Source: Chitinophagaceae bacterium
Lineage (GTDB): Bacteria > Bacteroidota > Bacteroidia > Chitinophagales > Chitinophagaceae
DNA: 9,330 nucleotides
Direction: 5' to 3'
Assembly: GCA_021323155.1 (NCBI GenBank)
Contig: JAJTCI010000072.1
Location: forward strand, 1 to 9,330
Positions 1 through 5,960 of this stretch are shown here, one piece after another (the first letter of the stretch is position 1; each line of letters starts with the position of its first letter). Position numbers and translations under genes: made by a program. The notes under the pieces were generated by a model that saw only the letters and a list, made by a program, of their open reading frames with translations, ran no database searches and was not told the origin of the DNA.

Positions 1-2
1 CG

Positions 3-377
3 GAACTGAAGAAGATGTTCCTGGAGATCTTGCAAAACCCGTCACTTGCAGGCAACGCGGCCAACTTCGCGCGCGAGTCGTTATTGAACGAGCCCGCGCA
101 CCACATGAACGGTGATATGTTGCCTGCCATCCCGCAACCCGCGGTAGTACCGGGTTATGCGCCGCAGCAGGCGCACGAGCCGGTGGTGTTGCATAACGAC
201 GCGATCCATCACCACGTAGAAGTAGAGGAATCGCTGAACATCATGGACAAGGAAAAAGAGCTGATCATAAAAGCGCTGAAGAAACACAGGGGCAGGAGAA
301 AAGACGCGGCGGCGGATTTGGGTATCAGCGAAAGGACCTTGTACAGGAAGCTGAAGGAGTATGATATTGAGGAGTGA
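3..377 (+). CDS. Sigma-54-dependent Fis-family regulator, C-terminal fragment
   Basis: The reading frame is open from the left edge, so only the last 124 residues are present and the start lies outside the window. The visible part opens with a short segment like the linker that follows the AAA+ ATPase of NtrC-type activators, then about 50 Pro/His/Ala-rich residues, then a Fis-type helix-turn-helix in the last 40 residues. The C-terminal motif AAADLGISERTLYRKLKEY is the standard DNA-recognition helix pair. Known for the family: such proteins bind enhancer-like sites and open sigma-54 promoters by ATP hydrolysis. The AAA+ domain with its GAFTGA loop and any receiver domain cannot be seen, so dependence on sigma-54 is inferred from the C-terminus and from the gene order with lptE and secG. 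Its targets cannot be deduced. Confidence 0.85.
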   Translation, partial: ELKKMFLEILQNPSLAGNAANFARESLLNEPAHHMNGDMLPAIPQPAVVPGYAPQQAHEPVVLHNDAIHHHVEVEESLNIMDKEKELIIKALKKHRGRRKDAAADLGISERTLYRKLKEYDIEE

Positions 378-387
378 GAAGCAGATG

Positions 388-436
388 TTAGATATTAGAT
401 ATTAGATGTCAGACAGTGAAAGGTGAAAAGTCAAAA
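388..436. repeat. Two adjacent 7-bp-period tandem repeat tracts
   Basis: Between the regulator and lptE there are two short arrays with a 7-bp period but different units. At 388-408 the unit TTAGATA occurs three times, the last copy ending in G. At 416-436 the units are GTGAAAG, GTGAAAA and GTCAAAA. The tracts are separated by 7 bp and fill most of the 72-bp gap. Their role is unknown. They could be slippage products, a spacer, or a member of a dispersed intergenic repeat family. Confidence 0.7.
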
Positions 437-449
437 GGCAGAAAATTAT

Positions 450-968
450 ATGCGGAAGGCGAAGAAAATATTGGTGTTGATGAGTGTCGCGGTGGCGGCA
501 TTCGTAATAGCGCCTTCCTGCGGGATATATAGCTTCCGCGAGAAGGGCACGTTGCCGCCGGACATCAAGACCGTGAAGGTGCACGTGTTTGAAAGCCGTG
601 CGCGTTATACCAATACGCAGTTCCCCACCAGGTTGAAGGATGCGCTGGAACTTAAAGTAGTGCGGCAGACGCGCCTTAGCCGCAGCAACAGCGAGGACGC
701 GCATTACCAGATAGAAGGTTACGTTTCCGGGTACGATGTTAATCCCTCCGGGATCTCTGGCCAGACGACAGCCACCGAACGTTTAACAGTGAGCATTCAC
801 CTCACCGTAAGAAATACACTGCATGGCAAGACCGAAGAATATGATGTGAGCCGCAGTTTCGATTATCCCGCCAATCTCACCCTTCAGGAAGCCGAAGTGC
901 GGCTGCTGGATGAAATGATCCGTAACCTGAGCGATGAAATTTTCAATCGCATCTTCTCCAACTGGTGA
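450..968 (+). CDS. lptE: LptE-family LPS-assembly lipoprotein
   Basis: This encodes a 172-residue outer-membrane lipoprotein, the predicted partner of the LptD barrel that inserts lipopolysaccharide into the outer leaflet. The N-terminus has basic residues (MRKAKK), a hydrophobic stretch at about 7-21, and a lipobox-like APSC with the acylated Cys at 24. The GIYSF segment after the Cys and the following beta-rich region (about 40-140) with a C-terminal helix fit the small LptE fold of Bacteroidota, and the length is normal. I chose ATG 450. An in-frame GTG at 423 would add nine charged residues before the signal sequence and lies inside a heptamer repeat tract. The stop overlaps an in-frame GTG of the next gene, so the two are tightly linked. 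Identity rests on signal, length and gene order, since LptE sequences diverge strongly. Confidence 0.85.
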   Translation: MRKAKKILVLMSVAVAAFVIAPSCGIYSFREKGTLPPDIKTVKVHVFESRARYTNTQFPTRLKDALELKVVRQTRLSRSNSEDAHYQIEGYVSGYDVNPSGISGQTTATERLTVSIHLTVRNTLHGKTEEYDVSRSFDYPANLTLQEAEVRLLDEMIRNLSDEIFNRIFSNW

Positions 969-988
969 GCAAGCCGTATTTTCACCCA

Positions 989-1993
989 ATGAACGCGGCA
1001 CTGGAAAAGGTATTATTCCAACTGACAGGAAAGAAAGACATTAATGATGCAGGCCTTGAGGAATTGCAAGAGATCACCCGGGCATATCCATACTTCTCAC
1101 TCGGCCATTTACTCTTATCCAAAAAACTGAAAGCATCGGGACATGAATCGTTCGCCACGCAGGTGCAGCGTACGGCTGTGTATTTCAATAACCCGTTGTG
1201 GCTGGATTACCAGCTCCGGGAAGAAAGGCCTGAAATAAGATTACCGCTGAAAAACGACAACGAAACAAAACCATTGCTGAACCGCGTAATAATAGAAGAG
1301 CAGGCGTCGCAGGAAATAGAAAGACAGGAGCGCGAGGACGCGAGGCATATACCAGAAATAAAAGTGAACACTGCGCAACCGGTGCAGGAACCCAATGCGG
1401 CCGATGCAACGGAAGAAATGGAGCGACACCCCGTGGAGGAAGCAGTGGAAAAACTGGGAACGATGATCACAGCCGGGCCGGAGGAAGAGCGCTACGCGGC
1501 AGACACTACCGAAGCGGTTTTGCACCAGGCGAAACAGGAAGAAAGGCAGAAAGAGGTGATCAGTTCGGTGCTGGAAGACCAGCTGGCGGAATTCAGGAAA
1601 CCGGTGGCGCCCGACGCGGAGTTGAAGATCATTGGCGAACCCTTTCATACGGTGGATTATTTCGCCTCGCAGGGCATTAAGGTGGATTTAACGCAGCCGC
1701 AGGATAAGCTGGGTAACCAGTTACGGAAGTTCACCGACTGGCTCAAACAAATGAAGACTGTACAGACCGAAGCCAAAGACCTTGGTACCGACCCGGAAGT
1801 GGAAAACATGATACAAGGCATAGCAAAAACTTCTAATGAAACGCGGGAGATCGTCACCGAGACGATGGCGGAGGTACTGGTAAAGCAGGGCAAGACCGAT
1901 AAAGCCATCCAGTTATTCATCAAATTAAGTTTTTTGGATCCGTCCAAATCTGCTTACTTTGCCGCCAGAATTGAACAATTAAAAGGCATTTGA
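989..1993 (+). CDS. Conserved TPR-like hypothetical protein between lptE and secG
   Basis: This 334-residue protein has no signal peptide or membrane helix, so it is probably cytoplasmic. Residues 1-75 form a helical domain with the segment RAYPYFSLGHLLLSKKL, like a TPR-type pair of helices. Residues about 76-210 are highly charged and rich in Glu, Gln and Ala, probably disordered or coiled coil. Residues about 218-255 hold a motif I recall as conserved in Bacteroidota homologues (DYFASQGIKV, then KFTDWLKQMK). The last 45 residues resemble one TPR unit (AEVLVKQGKTDKAIQLFIKL). No catalytic motif is visible. An in-frame GTG at 965 overlaps the lptE stop and would add eight residues; I prefer ATG 989 because the recognisable homology begins there. 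Its position suggests a role tied to envelope assembly or secretion, but this is inference. Confidence 0.8.
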   Translation: MNAALEKVLFQLTGKKDINDAGLEELQEITRAYPYFSLGHLLLSKKLKASGHESFATQVQRTAVYFNNPLWLDYQLREERPEIRLPLKNDNETKPLLNRVIIEEQASQEIERQEREDARHIPEIKVNTAQPVQEPNAADATEEMERHPVEEAVEKLGTMITAGPEEERYAADTTEAVLHQAKQEERQKEVISSVLEDQLAEFRKPVAPDAELKIIGEPFHTVDYFASQGIKVDLTQPQDKLGNQLRKFTDWLKQMKTVQTEAKDLGTDPEVENMIQGIAKTSNETREIVTETMAEVLVKQGKTDKAIQLFIKLSFLDPSKSAYFAARIEQLKGI

Positions 1994-1995
1994 TT

Positions 1996-2301
1996 ATGGT
2001 ACTTTTCCTGATATTGGTGGTGGTTGGTTGTGTAGGACTTGGATTCGTTATCCTGGTACAGAATCCCAAAGGTGGCGGGCTGTCTGGTAATATCGCCGGT
2101 TTCAGCAACCAGTTCATGGGTGTGAAGCAAACGACCGATGTACTTGAGAAAGGCACCTGGTTCTTCGCTACGTTCATCGGCATACTGTGCATGTTGTCCG
2201 TTTTATTCCTGAAAGACTCCGGCACCTCTGACCGTCCGAATTACAATCCGAATGCAGCGCCGGTTCAGCAACAGGCTCCGCCTTCGAATCCGCCGCAATA
2301 A
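1996..2301 (+). CDS. secG: Preprotein translocase subunit SecG
   Basis: This is the small SecG subunit of the SecYEG channel, which assists SecA-driven protein export across the inner membrane. The 101-residue protein has two membrane helices (about 2-22 and 52-71) joined by a cytoplasmic loop holding the diagnostic QNPKGGGLSG motif at about 22-31. The Pro/Gln/Asn-rich tail (about 75-101) is low complexity, as in many Bacteroidota SecG proteins. ATG 1996 lies 3 bases after the preceding stop, and an in-frame TTG at 1990 overlaps that stop but adds only two residues. The tight spacing indicates co-transcription and probable translational coupling with the upstream gene. A strong terminator follows. 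Confidence 0.95.
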   Translation: MVLFLILVVVGCVGLGFVILVQNPKGGGLSGNIAGFSNQFMGVKQTTDVLEKGTWFFATFIGILCMLSVLFLKDSGTSDRPNYNPNAAPVQQQAPPSNPPQ

Positions 2302-2320
2302 CCGATCTAAATTTATATAG

Positions 2321-2347
2321 CCCTGCCGCGACCCGGCAGGGTTTTTT
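2321..2347 (+). terminator. Intrinsic terminator after secG
   Basis: A perfect 8-bp GC-rich stem (CCCTGCCG at 2321-2328 pairing with CGGCAGGG at 2334-2341) with a 5-base loop is followed at once by six T residues. It lies 19 bases after the secG stop and ends the lptE-secG transcript. It starts 43 bp before mltG, so mltG probably needs its own promoter or read-through. Confidence 0.9.
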
Positions 2348-2363
2348 ATTTATTTTCACCCGT

Positions 2364-3395
2364 ATGAGAACCTTCTTAAAAATAGTGCTGGTTGTATTGA
2401 TATTAGTGATCGCACTGGCGACCTGGCTGGTGTTTGGATCGGCCACCGCGTTCAATGCGAAGAGCAAATACCTTTACATACGCGAGGGCAGGAATAACAA
2501 AGATTCATTGTTGTCGATATTGAAGCGCGGCGATTATATGGGCAATACCAAAACGTTCTCGCTGCTCGCAGACAGGCTGGATATGTGGAGCCGGCTGAAG
2601 CCCGGTAAATACGAGGTGAAGAAAGGCGCGAGCGCTTTATCACTGGTGCGGATGCTGCGTAATAACCGGCAGAGCCCCGTCAACCTGGTGATCACGAAAC
2701 TCAGGACGCGGGAAGACCTGGCGCGACTGATCGGGAAGCATTTTTCCACTGACTCTACGGACGCGTCGCTGTTCCTGAATTCCAATGATTCGCTGGGACA
2801 GTTTGGTGTGGACAGCTTCCGCATGATGACGCTGGTGATCCCAAACACCTATACTTTTTTATGGAACACCCCGGTACGGAAGATCATGGCGAAACTGGCA
2901 GAAGAAAAAACAAAGTTCTGGCAGAAGAACGACCGGCTTCAGAAGGCATCGAATATGGGCTTAACGGCAGAACAGGTGTATACCATCGGGTCGATCATTG
3001 AAGAGGAGACGAATAAGCACGACGAAAAGCCGACAATCGCCAGTGTGTATATCAACCGCCTGAACATCGGTATGCCGCTGGGAGCCGATCCGACCATTAA
3101 GTATGCAGTAAGGGACTTCAGCATAAAGCGGGTCAGGGAAAAGCACTATATGACCGAACCCGGTGCTTCGTCGCCATACAATACTTACCGGTTAAAAGGT
3201 TTGCCGCCCGGACCGATCTGTACACCTTCGCCCACCACCATCGATAAAGTGCTGGAGGCAGCCAAGACCAATTACCTCTTCTTCGTGGCTAAAACGGATG
3301 GCTCTGGTTATCACCATTTCAGCACTACATTTGAGGAGCACAAGCAATATGCCGCTCAATACCATAAGAAGCAAGACGAAAGAGGAAACCGGTAA
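2364..3395 (+). CDS. mltG: Endolytic peptidoglycan transglycosylase MltG (YceG-like)
   Basis: MltG is an inner-membrane lytic transglycosylase that cleaves nascent glycan strands and is thought to terminate their elongation. The 343-residue protein begins with a membrane anchor (about 4-25), leaving the rest in the periplasm. A LysM-like region lies at about 35-105 and the YceG catalytic domain at about 110-335. The key motif SIIEEET is at 210-216, and by alignment with E. coli MltG the catalytic Glu is probably E213. Further family signatures are NRLNIGMPLGADPTIKYA at 231-248, the PYNTYRLKGLPPGPI segment at 271-285, and HHFSTTFEEH near the C-terminus. Length is typical and nothing is missing. 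Its 3' end overlaps the next gene by 47 bases, so the two are probably co-expressed. Confidence 0.96.
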   Translation: MRTFLKIVLVVLILVIALATWLVFGSATAFNAKSKYLYIREGRNNKDSLLSILKRGDYMGNTKTFSLLADRLDMWSRLKPGKYEVKKGASALSLVRMLRNNRQSPVNLVITKLRTREDLARLIGKHFSTDSTDASLFLNSNDSLGQFGVDSFRMMTLVIPNTYTFLWNTPVRKIMAKLAEEKTKFWQKNDRLQKASNMGLTAEQVYTIGSIIEEETNKHDEKPTIASVYINRLNIGMPLGADPTIKYAVRDFSIKRVREKHYMTEPGASSPYNTYRLKGLPPGPICTPSPTTIDKVLEAAKTNYLFFVAKTDGSGYHHFSTTFEEHKQYAAQYHKKQDERGNR

Positions 3396-4380
3396 ACTCA
3401 GGCGGTTTATCAAGTTCAGTGCGCCGGTGCGTTTTGCGCGTGACCGGAGCAGGGTGCTGTTTTTGCCGGGCTTCAAGGGCATTTCGTTGTATGACGTCTC
3501 CCGTTATTTCTGGATGGAATCGAAGCGGCTCGGTTTGCGTGAGCGCGCCGCGGCAGTCTCGTTCAACTTCCTGATGGCAATTCCGGCAGGACTGATCTTT
3601 ATGATCGCCCTGGTGCCTTATATGCCGATCCCGGAACAGTTCCATGCGCAATTGATCACCCTGATCAAAGACCTGGTGCGCAACCCCGATACCCAAGCCT
3701 ACGTGGTGGAGTTCGTGGAAGACTTTTTCCGGAATACCCAGACCGGCTTACTGTCTATTGGTTTCCTCCTGGCGATATTCTACTCCTCTAATGCCATAAT
3801 GGTGATTATCAGGACATTCGACAGGTCATTGCATAAAAAGATAAAACCAAAATTCCTCCGGAAACGCCTGCGTGCAATAAGACTTACCACGGTGGTGATG
3901 GCCATATTTATCGGCACCATCTTCCTGTTGCTGGGACAGGGTGTGTTCTTTAAATGGATGATGGACGAGATGAGTATCACTGACGCAAAGATTAAGTGGC
4001 TGATCGACGTGGTGCGGTGGGTGGCCATCCTGCTCCTCTTTATGTATGCCATTGGTTTCATCTACCGCAACGCTCCTTCTATCGAGAAAAAATGGCGCCT
4101 GATCTCGCCGGGGACGATCCTGGCCACCGCGCTCACTTACCTGACCACCTTCCTGTTCAGCCTGTGGGTAGAGCATTTCAACCGGTTCAACGAATTATAC
4201 GGGTCCATTGGTACCACGATGATCCTCATGCTTCTTGTGTACCTGAACAGTCTCATACTGCTGATCGGGTTCGAACTGAACGTTTGTATCGATTTCCTGC
4301 GCGACCGGGCTGATGAAAGGTTGTTAAATGAAACGAACGGCTTGGAAAATGCTGCAAAACCTCCGAAATTGGGTGCCTGA
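3349..4380 (+). CDS. YihY/virulence factor BrkB family membrane protein
   Basis: This 343-residue inner-membrane protein has about six transmembrane helices, near residues 68-91, 134-157, 178-202, 217-239, 254-274 and 286-311. The C-terminal half carries the family signature: APSIEKKW, then SPGTILAT, then a helix pair around LYGSIGTTMILMLLVYLNS and ending in GFELN. The N-terminal 50 residues are basic and cytoplasmic. The family was once called ribonuclease BN (rbn), but that activity belongs to another protein, and the true function of YihY/BrkB proteins is unsettled. I chose ATG 3349; an in-frame ATG at 3298 would overlap mltG by 98 bases and add 17 residues with no recognisable homology. 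The 47-base overlap with mltG suggests translational coupling. Confidence 0.92.
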   Translation: MPLNTIRSKTKEETGKLRRFIKFSAPVRFARDRSRVLFLPGFKGISLYDVSRYFWMESKRLGLRERAAAVSFNFLMAIPAGLIFMIALVPYMPIPEQFHAQLITLIKDLVRNPDTQAYVVEFVEDFFRNTQTGLLSIGFLLAIFYSSNAIMVIIRTFDRSLHKKIKPKFLRKRLRAIRLTTVVMAIFIGTIFLLLGQGVFFKWMMDEMSITDAKIKWLIDVVRWVAILLLFMYAIGFIYRNAPSIEKKWRLISPGTILATALTYLTTFLFSLWVEHFNRFNELYGSIGTTMILMLLVYLNSLILLIGFELNVCIDFLRDRADERLLNETNGLENAAKPPKLGA

Positions 4381-4425
4381 TCGCCGGCTTGCGTTGGCTG
4401 TCCACTAACTTTAAAACCATTTTAA

Positions 4426-5037
4426 ATGAAACTTTTCCTGCTCACTTGTATAGCAATTACAACGATTGCCATCACCTCCTACGCCCAAACCCATACGCCG
4501 ATAGCGATCGGCACTGCGCTGCCCATGAGCGACGTTAAGATGAAGGACGTATCCGGTAAGGAAGTGTCTATGAAAGACGTAGCCACTAAGAAGGGATTAC
4601 TGGTAATGTTCAGCTGCAACACCTGTCCTTACGTGGTGTTGAACCAAACAAGAACCAAAGAGATCTGCGAGTACGCGGAAAAGAACGGTCTTGGTGTGAT
4701 CATCATCAATTCTAACGAGAACATGCGGGACGGCGATGATTCCTACGAGGCGATGAAGAAATACGCGGAGGCGCAGGGCTATAACTGGAGTTACGTGGTA
4801 GACACCGACTCCAAACTCGCGGACGCATTCGGGGCTACGCGTACGCCGGAGACCTTCCTGTTCAACAGCGACAATAAGCTGGTGTACCATGGAGCGATCG
4901 ATGACAACCCCAAGGAAGCTACCAAGGTCGCGCGCGAGCACCTGAAAGAAGCGATCAATGAAATGAAGGGGGGGAAGGAAGTATCCGTTAAGGAAAGCCG
5001 ATCGGTGGGATGTTCCATTAAAAGAAAAGAAGACTAA
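4426..5037 (+). CDS. Exported thioredoxin-like (redoxin/AhpC-TSA fold) protein
   Basis: This 203-residue protein has a Sec signal peptide (hydrophobic core about 3-18, likely cleavage after SYA at residue 20), so it should act in the periplasm. The mature part is a thioredoxin fold with a CNTC redox motif (Cys64 and Cys67), followed by PYVV, and a cis-Pro segment TRTPETF (Pro141). The DTDSKLADAFGA stretch at 126-137 is typical of the redoxin branch. A third cysteine sits near the C-terminus in SVGCSIK (Cys196), a tail I recall from relatives of this protein; it could act as a resolving or metal-binding residue. The substrate is unknown. Thiol reduction, cytochrome maturation and peroxide reduction are all possible. 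It begins 45 bp after the YihY stop and ends at a strong terminator. Confidence 0.9.
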   Translation: MKLFLLTCIAITTIAITSYAQTHTPIAIGTALPMSDVKMKDVSGKEVSMKDVATKKGLLVMFSCNTCPYVVLNQTRTKEICEYAEKNGLGVIIINSNENMRDGDDSYEAMKKYAEAQGYNWSYVVDTDSKLADAFGATRTPETFLFNSDNKLVYHGAIDDNPKEATKVAREHLKEAINEMKGGKEVSVKESRSVGCSIKRKED

Positions 5038-5053
5038 CAATCGATATTACCGG

Positions 5054-5081
5054 GCCCCGCAAAAAATGCGGGGCTTTTTTT
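5054..5081 (+). terminator. Intrinsic terminator after thioredoxin-like gene
   Basis: A perfect 8-bp stem (GCCCCGCA at 5054-5061 with TGCGGGGC at 5067-5074), a loop of five A residues and a run of seven T residues at 5075-5081 form a textbook Rho-independent terminator. It starts 16 bases after the stop codon of the thioredoxin-like gene. Confidence 0.93.
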
Positions 5082-5133
5082 ATGGAATCAGTCAATAGTG
5101 GCATCACAGCAGTAGCTCACCAAAACACTTGAT

Positions 5134-5334
5134 ATGAAAATCTACCGGAACATCCTGCAGACAAGTATCATCATTATCATCATTGGCCTTAATAGCTACG
5201 CCATCGGGAACGGAATAAGACTGGGCAGCTTCTGGGGCATCCTATTTTCCCTGGCCAGCCTCGCGGCATTAGGTTACTGCATCCACCTTTTCAGGAAGCT
5301 GCGGGAAGTAGAAGCGGAAGAGGAGCAGTATTAA
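5134..5334 (+). CDS. Small two-helix membrane protein, unknown function
   Basis: This 66-residue protein is not one I recognise. It has an isoleucine-rich hydrophobic helix at about 10-28, a short polar turn (AIGNGIRLGS) and a second helix at about 33-53, followed by a charged tail rich in Lys/Arg and then Glu. This is a hairpin membrane protein with no enzyme motif. The short size leaves some doubt, but the alternation of hydrophobic and charged parts and the exact stop placement support a real gene. It starts 52 bp after a terminator, so it needs its own promoter, and I see no clear one. Its TAA overlaps the TAA of the opposite gene. Confidence 0.6.
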   Translation: MKIYRNILQTSIIIIIIGLNSYAIGNGIRLGSFWGILFSLASLAALGYCIHLFRKLREVEAEEEQY

Positions 5335-5858
5335 TTCTTTTCGCCGGCATCAGCCAGTGCCGGCAAACGACGCGCAAGCCAGCTTTTTCCCACGGGGACG
5401 AGCCAGTTCTCCAGCAGGTCTTTCTTGGTGCCGACAAGGTTATTGAAGTAAAGTGTGCCGGCCTTGATGAAGCCATTCTCCGCGGCGTATTTCAATTGCG
5501 ACAAAGGCAGGACCTGGACCTTATCTTTTATTACGAATGCAAGCAGTTCGCGGTCGAACATAGATGTATTGAACCGTTGTTCGATCTCCTTCACCACTTT
5601 CACCGAGCTATCCGTACTGCAACCCCCGACCGTGGTGGCAGTCTCATCCGCGATGAATACCAGGAATTGACCGAAGAGCAGGTTGGCGTAACCTTTCACC
5701 GGCGAACCGTGGCTGTTCCAGCGCGAGAGGAAGTCGTTCAGGATATCTTCGATCTCCAGCGCCTCGCCGATGCTGAATAAACGGTTGGCCTGGTAGACCC
5801 AGACTTTAGAACGGTCATCAAAATCCGCAGGGATCAAATGCTGGTAGGAGAGATTCAT
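5331..5858 (-). CDS. Conserved Bacteroidota hypothetical protein
   Basis: This 175-residue protein matches, from memory, a family widespread in Bacteroidota and of unknown function. Homologues share the opening MNLSYQHLIPADF, a VYQANRLFS segment, HGSPVKGYANLLFGQF (50-65), a VGGCSTDSSV motif with Cys80, and the segment PLSQLKYAAENGFI followed by TLYFNN. There is no signal peptide or membrane helix, so it is probably cytoplasmic. Some database entries for this family carry the name ABC transporter ATPase, but I see no Walker A, Walker B or ABC signature motif, so that name has no support here. The strictly conserved-looking Cys80 and surrounding Ser/Thr/Asp could be a binding or catalytic site; this is inference. 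It is divergent from the caspase gene and convergent with the small membrane protein gene. Confidence 0.88.
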   Translation of the reverse strand: MNLSYQHLIPADFDDRSKVWVYQANRLFSIGEALEIEDILNDFLSRWNSHGSPVKGYANLLFGQFLVFIADETATTVGGCSTDSSVKVVKEIEQRFNTSMFDRELLAFVIKDKVQVLPLSQLKYAAENGFIKAGTLYFNNLVGTKKDLLENWLVPVGKSWLARRLPALADAGEKN

Positions 5859-5862
5859 GCGG

Positions 5863-5870
5863 CAAAGTTA
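5863..5870 (-). promoter_or_regulatory. Bacteroidota -7 box for the 175-residue hypothetical
   Basis: Read on the minus strand this is TAACTTTG, a full match to the TAnnTTTG -7 consensus of the Bacteroidota housekeeping sigma factor. Only four bases (CCGC) separate it from the ATG at 5858, so transcription should begin at or within a base or two of the start codon, giving a nearly leaderless mRNA. No -33 TTG is at the expected spacing: candidates lie at 12 and 25 bases. Confidence is therefore moderate. Confidence 0.45.
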
Positions 5871-5905
5871 ATTACGTATGGGCAATTATGTTATTCAATC
5901 CTTGC

Positions 5906-5937
5906 TTTGGTGAAATTGACGATATTAAGTATCATAG
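5906..5937 (+). promoter_or_regulatory. Possible promoter of the WD40-caspase gene
   Basis: A TTTG at 5906-5909 is followed after 20 bases by TATCATAG at 5930-5937, which matches four of the six fixed positions of TAnnTTTG. This would place the transcript start about 15-20 bases before ATG 5961. The match is weak, and TAAGTATC at 5926-5933 is an equal alternative -7 box. No Shine-Dalgarno sequence precedes the ATG. Confidence 0.25.
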
Positions 5938-5960
5938 CGGCAGATAATCAGCCAAGCCCC

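Noticed and set aside
388..436. CRISPR-like array
   Set aside because: The units are 7 bp with no spacers and no cas genes are nearby; these are simple tandem repeats.
423..449. GTG start for lptE at 423
   Set aside because: It lies within the GTGAAAA heptamer tract and adds a charged stretch ahead of the lipoprotein signal; ATG 450 starts exactly at the signal.
1241..1648. Long minus-strand open frame opposite the TPR-like gene, and similar antisense frames elsewhere
   Set aside because: They are Cys/Phe/Arg-rich mirror translations of real genes, with no domain, no promoter and no family resemblance.
3298..3348. Longer start for the YihY-family gene at ATG 3298
   Set aside because: It doubles the overlap with mltG and adds 17 residues with no recognisable similarity to the family.
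4406..4413. TAACTTTA as a -7 promoter box for the thioredoxin-like gene
   Set aside because: It lacks the final G and has no TTG at suitable spacing upstream. The gene can be read from the mltG-YihY transcript.
5343..5364. Inverted repeat GCCGGCA...TGCCGGC as a terminator between the convergent genes
   Set aside because: The 7-bp arms with an 8-base loop are real, but neither strand has a T-run after the stem and the hairpin lies inside the coding end of the minus-strand gene.
5838..5960. Longer start for the WD40-caspase gene at ATG 5838
   Set aside because: It would overlap the divergent gene's start, place about 41 residues before a clear signal peptide, and swallow the promoter region. 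ATG 5961 explains the N-terminus better.
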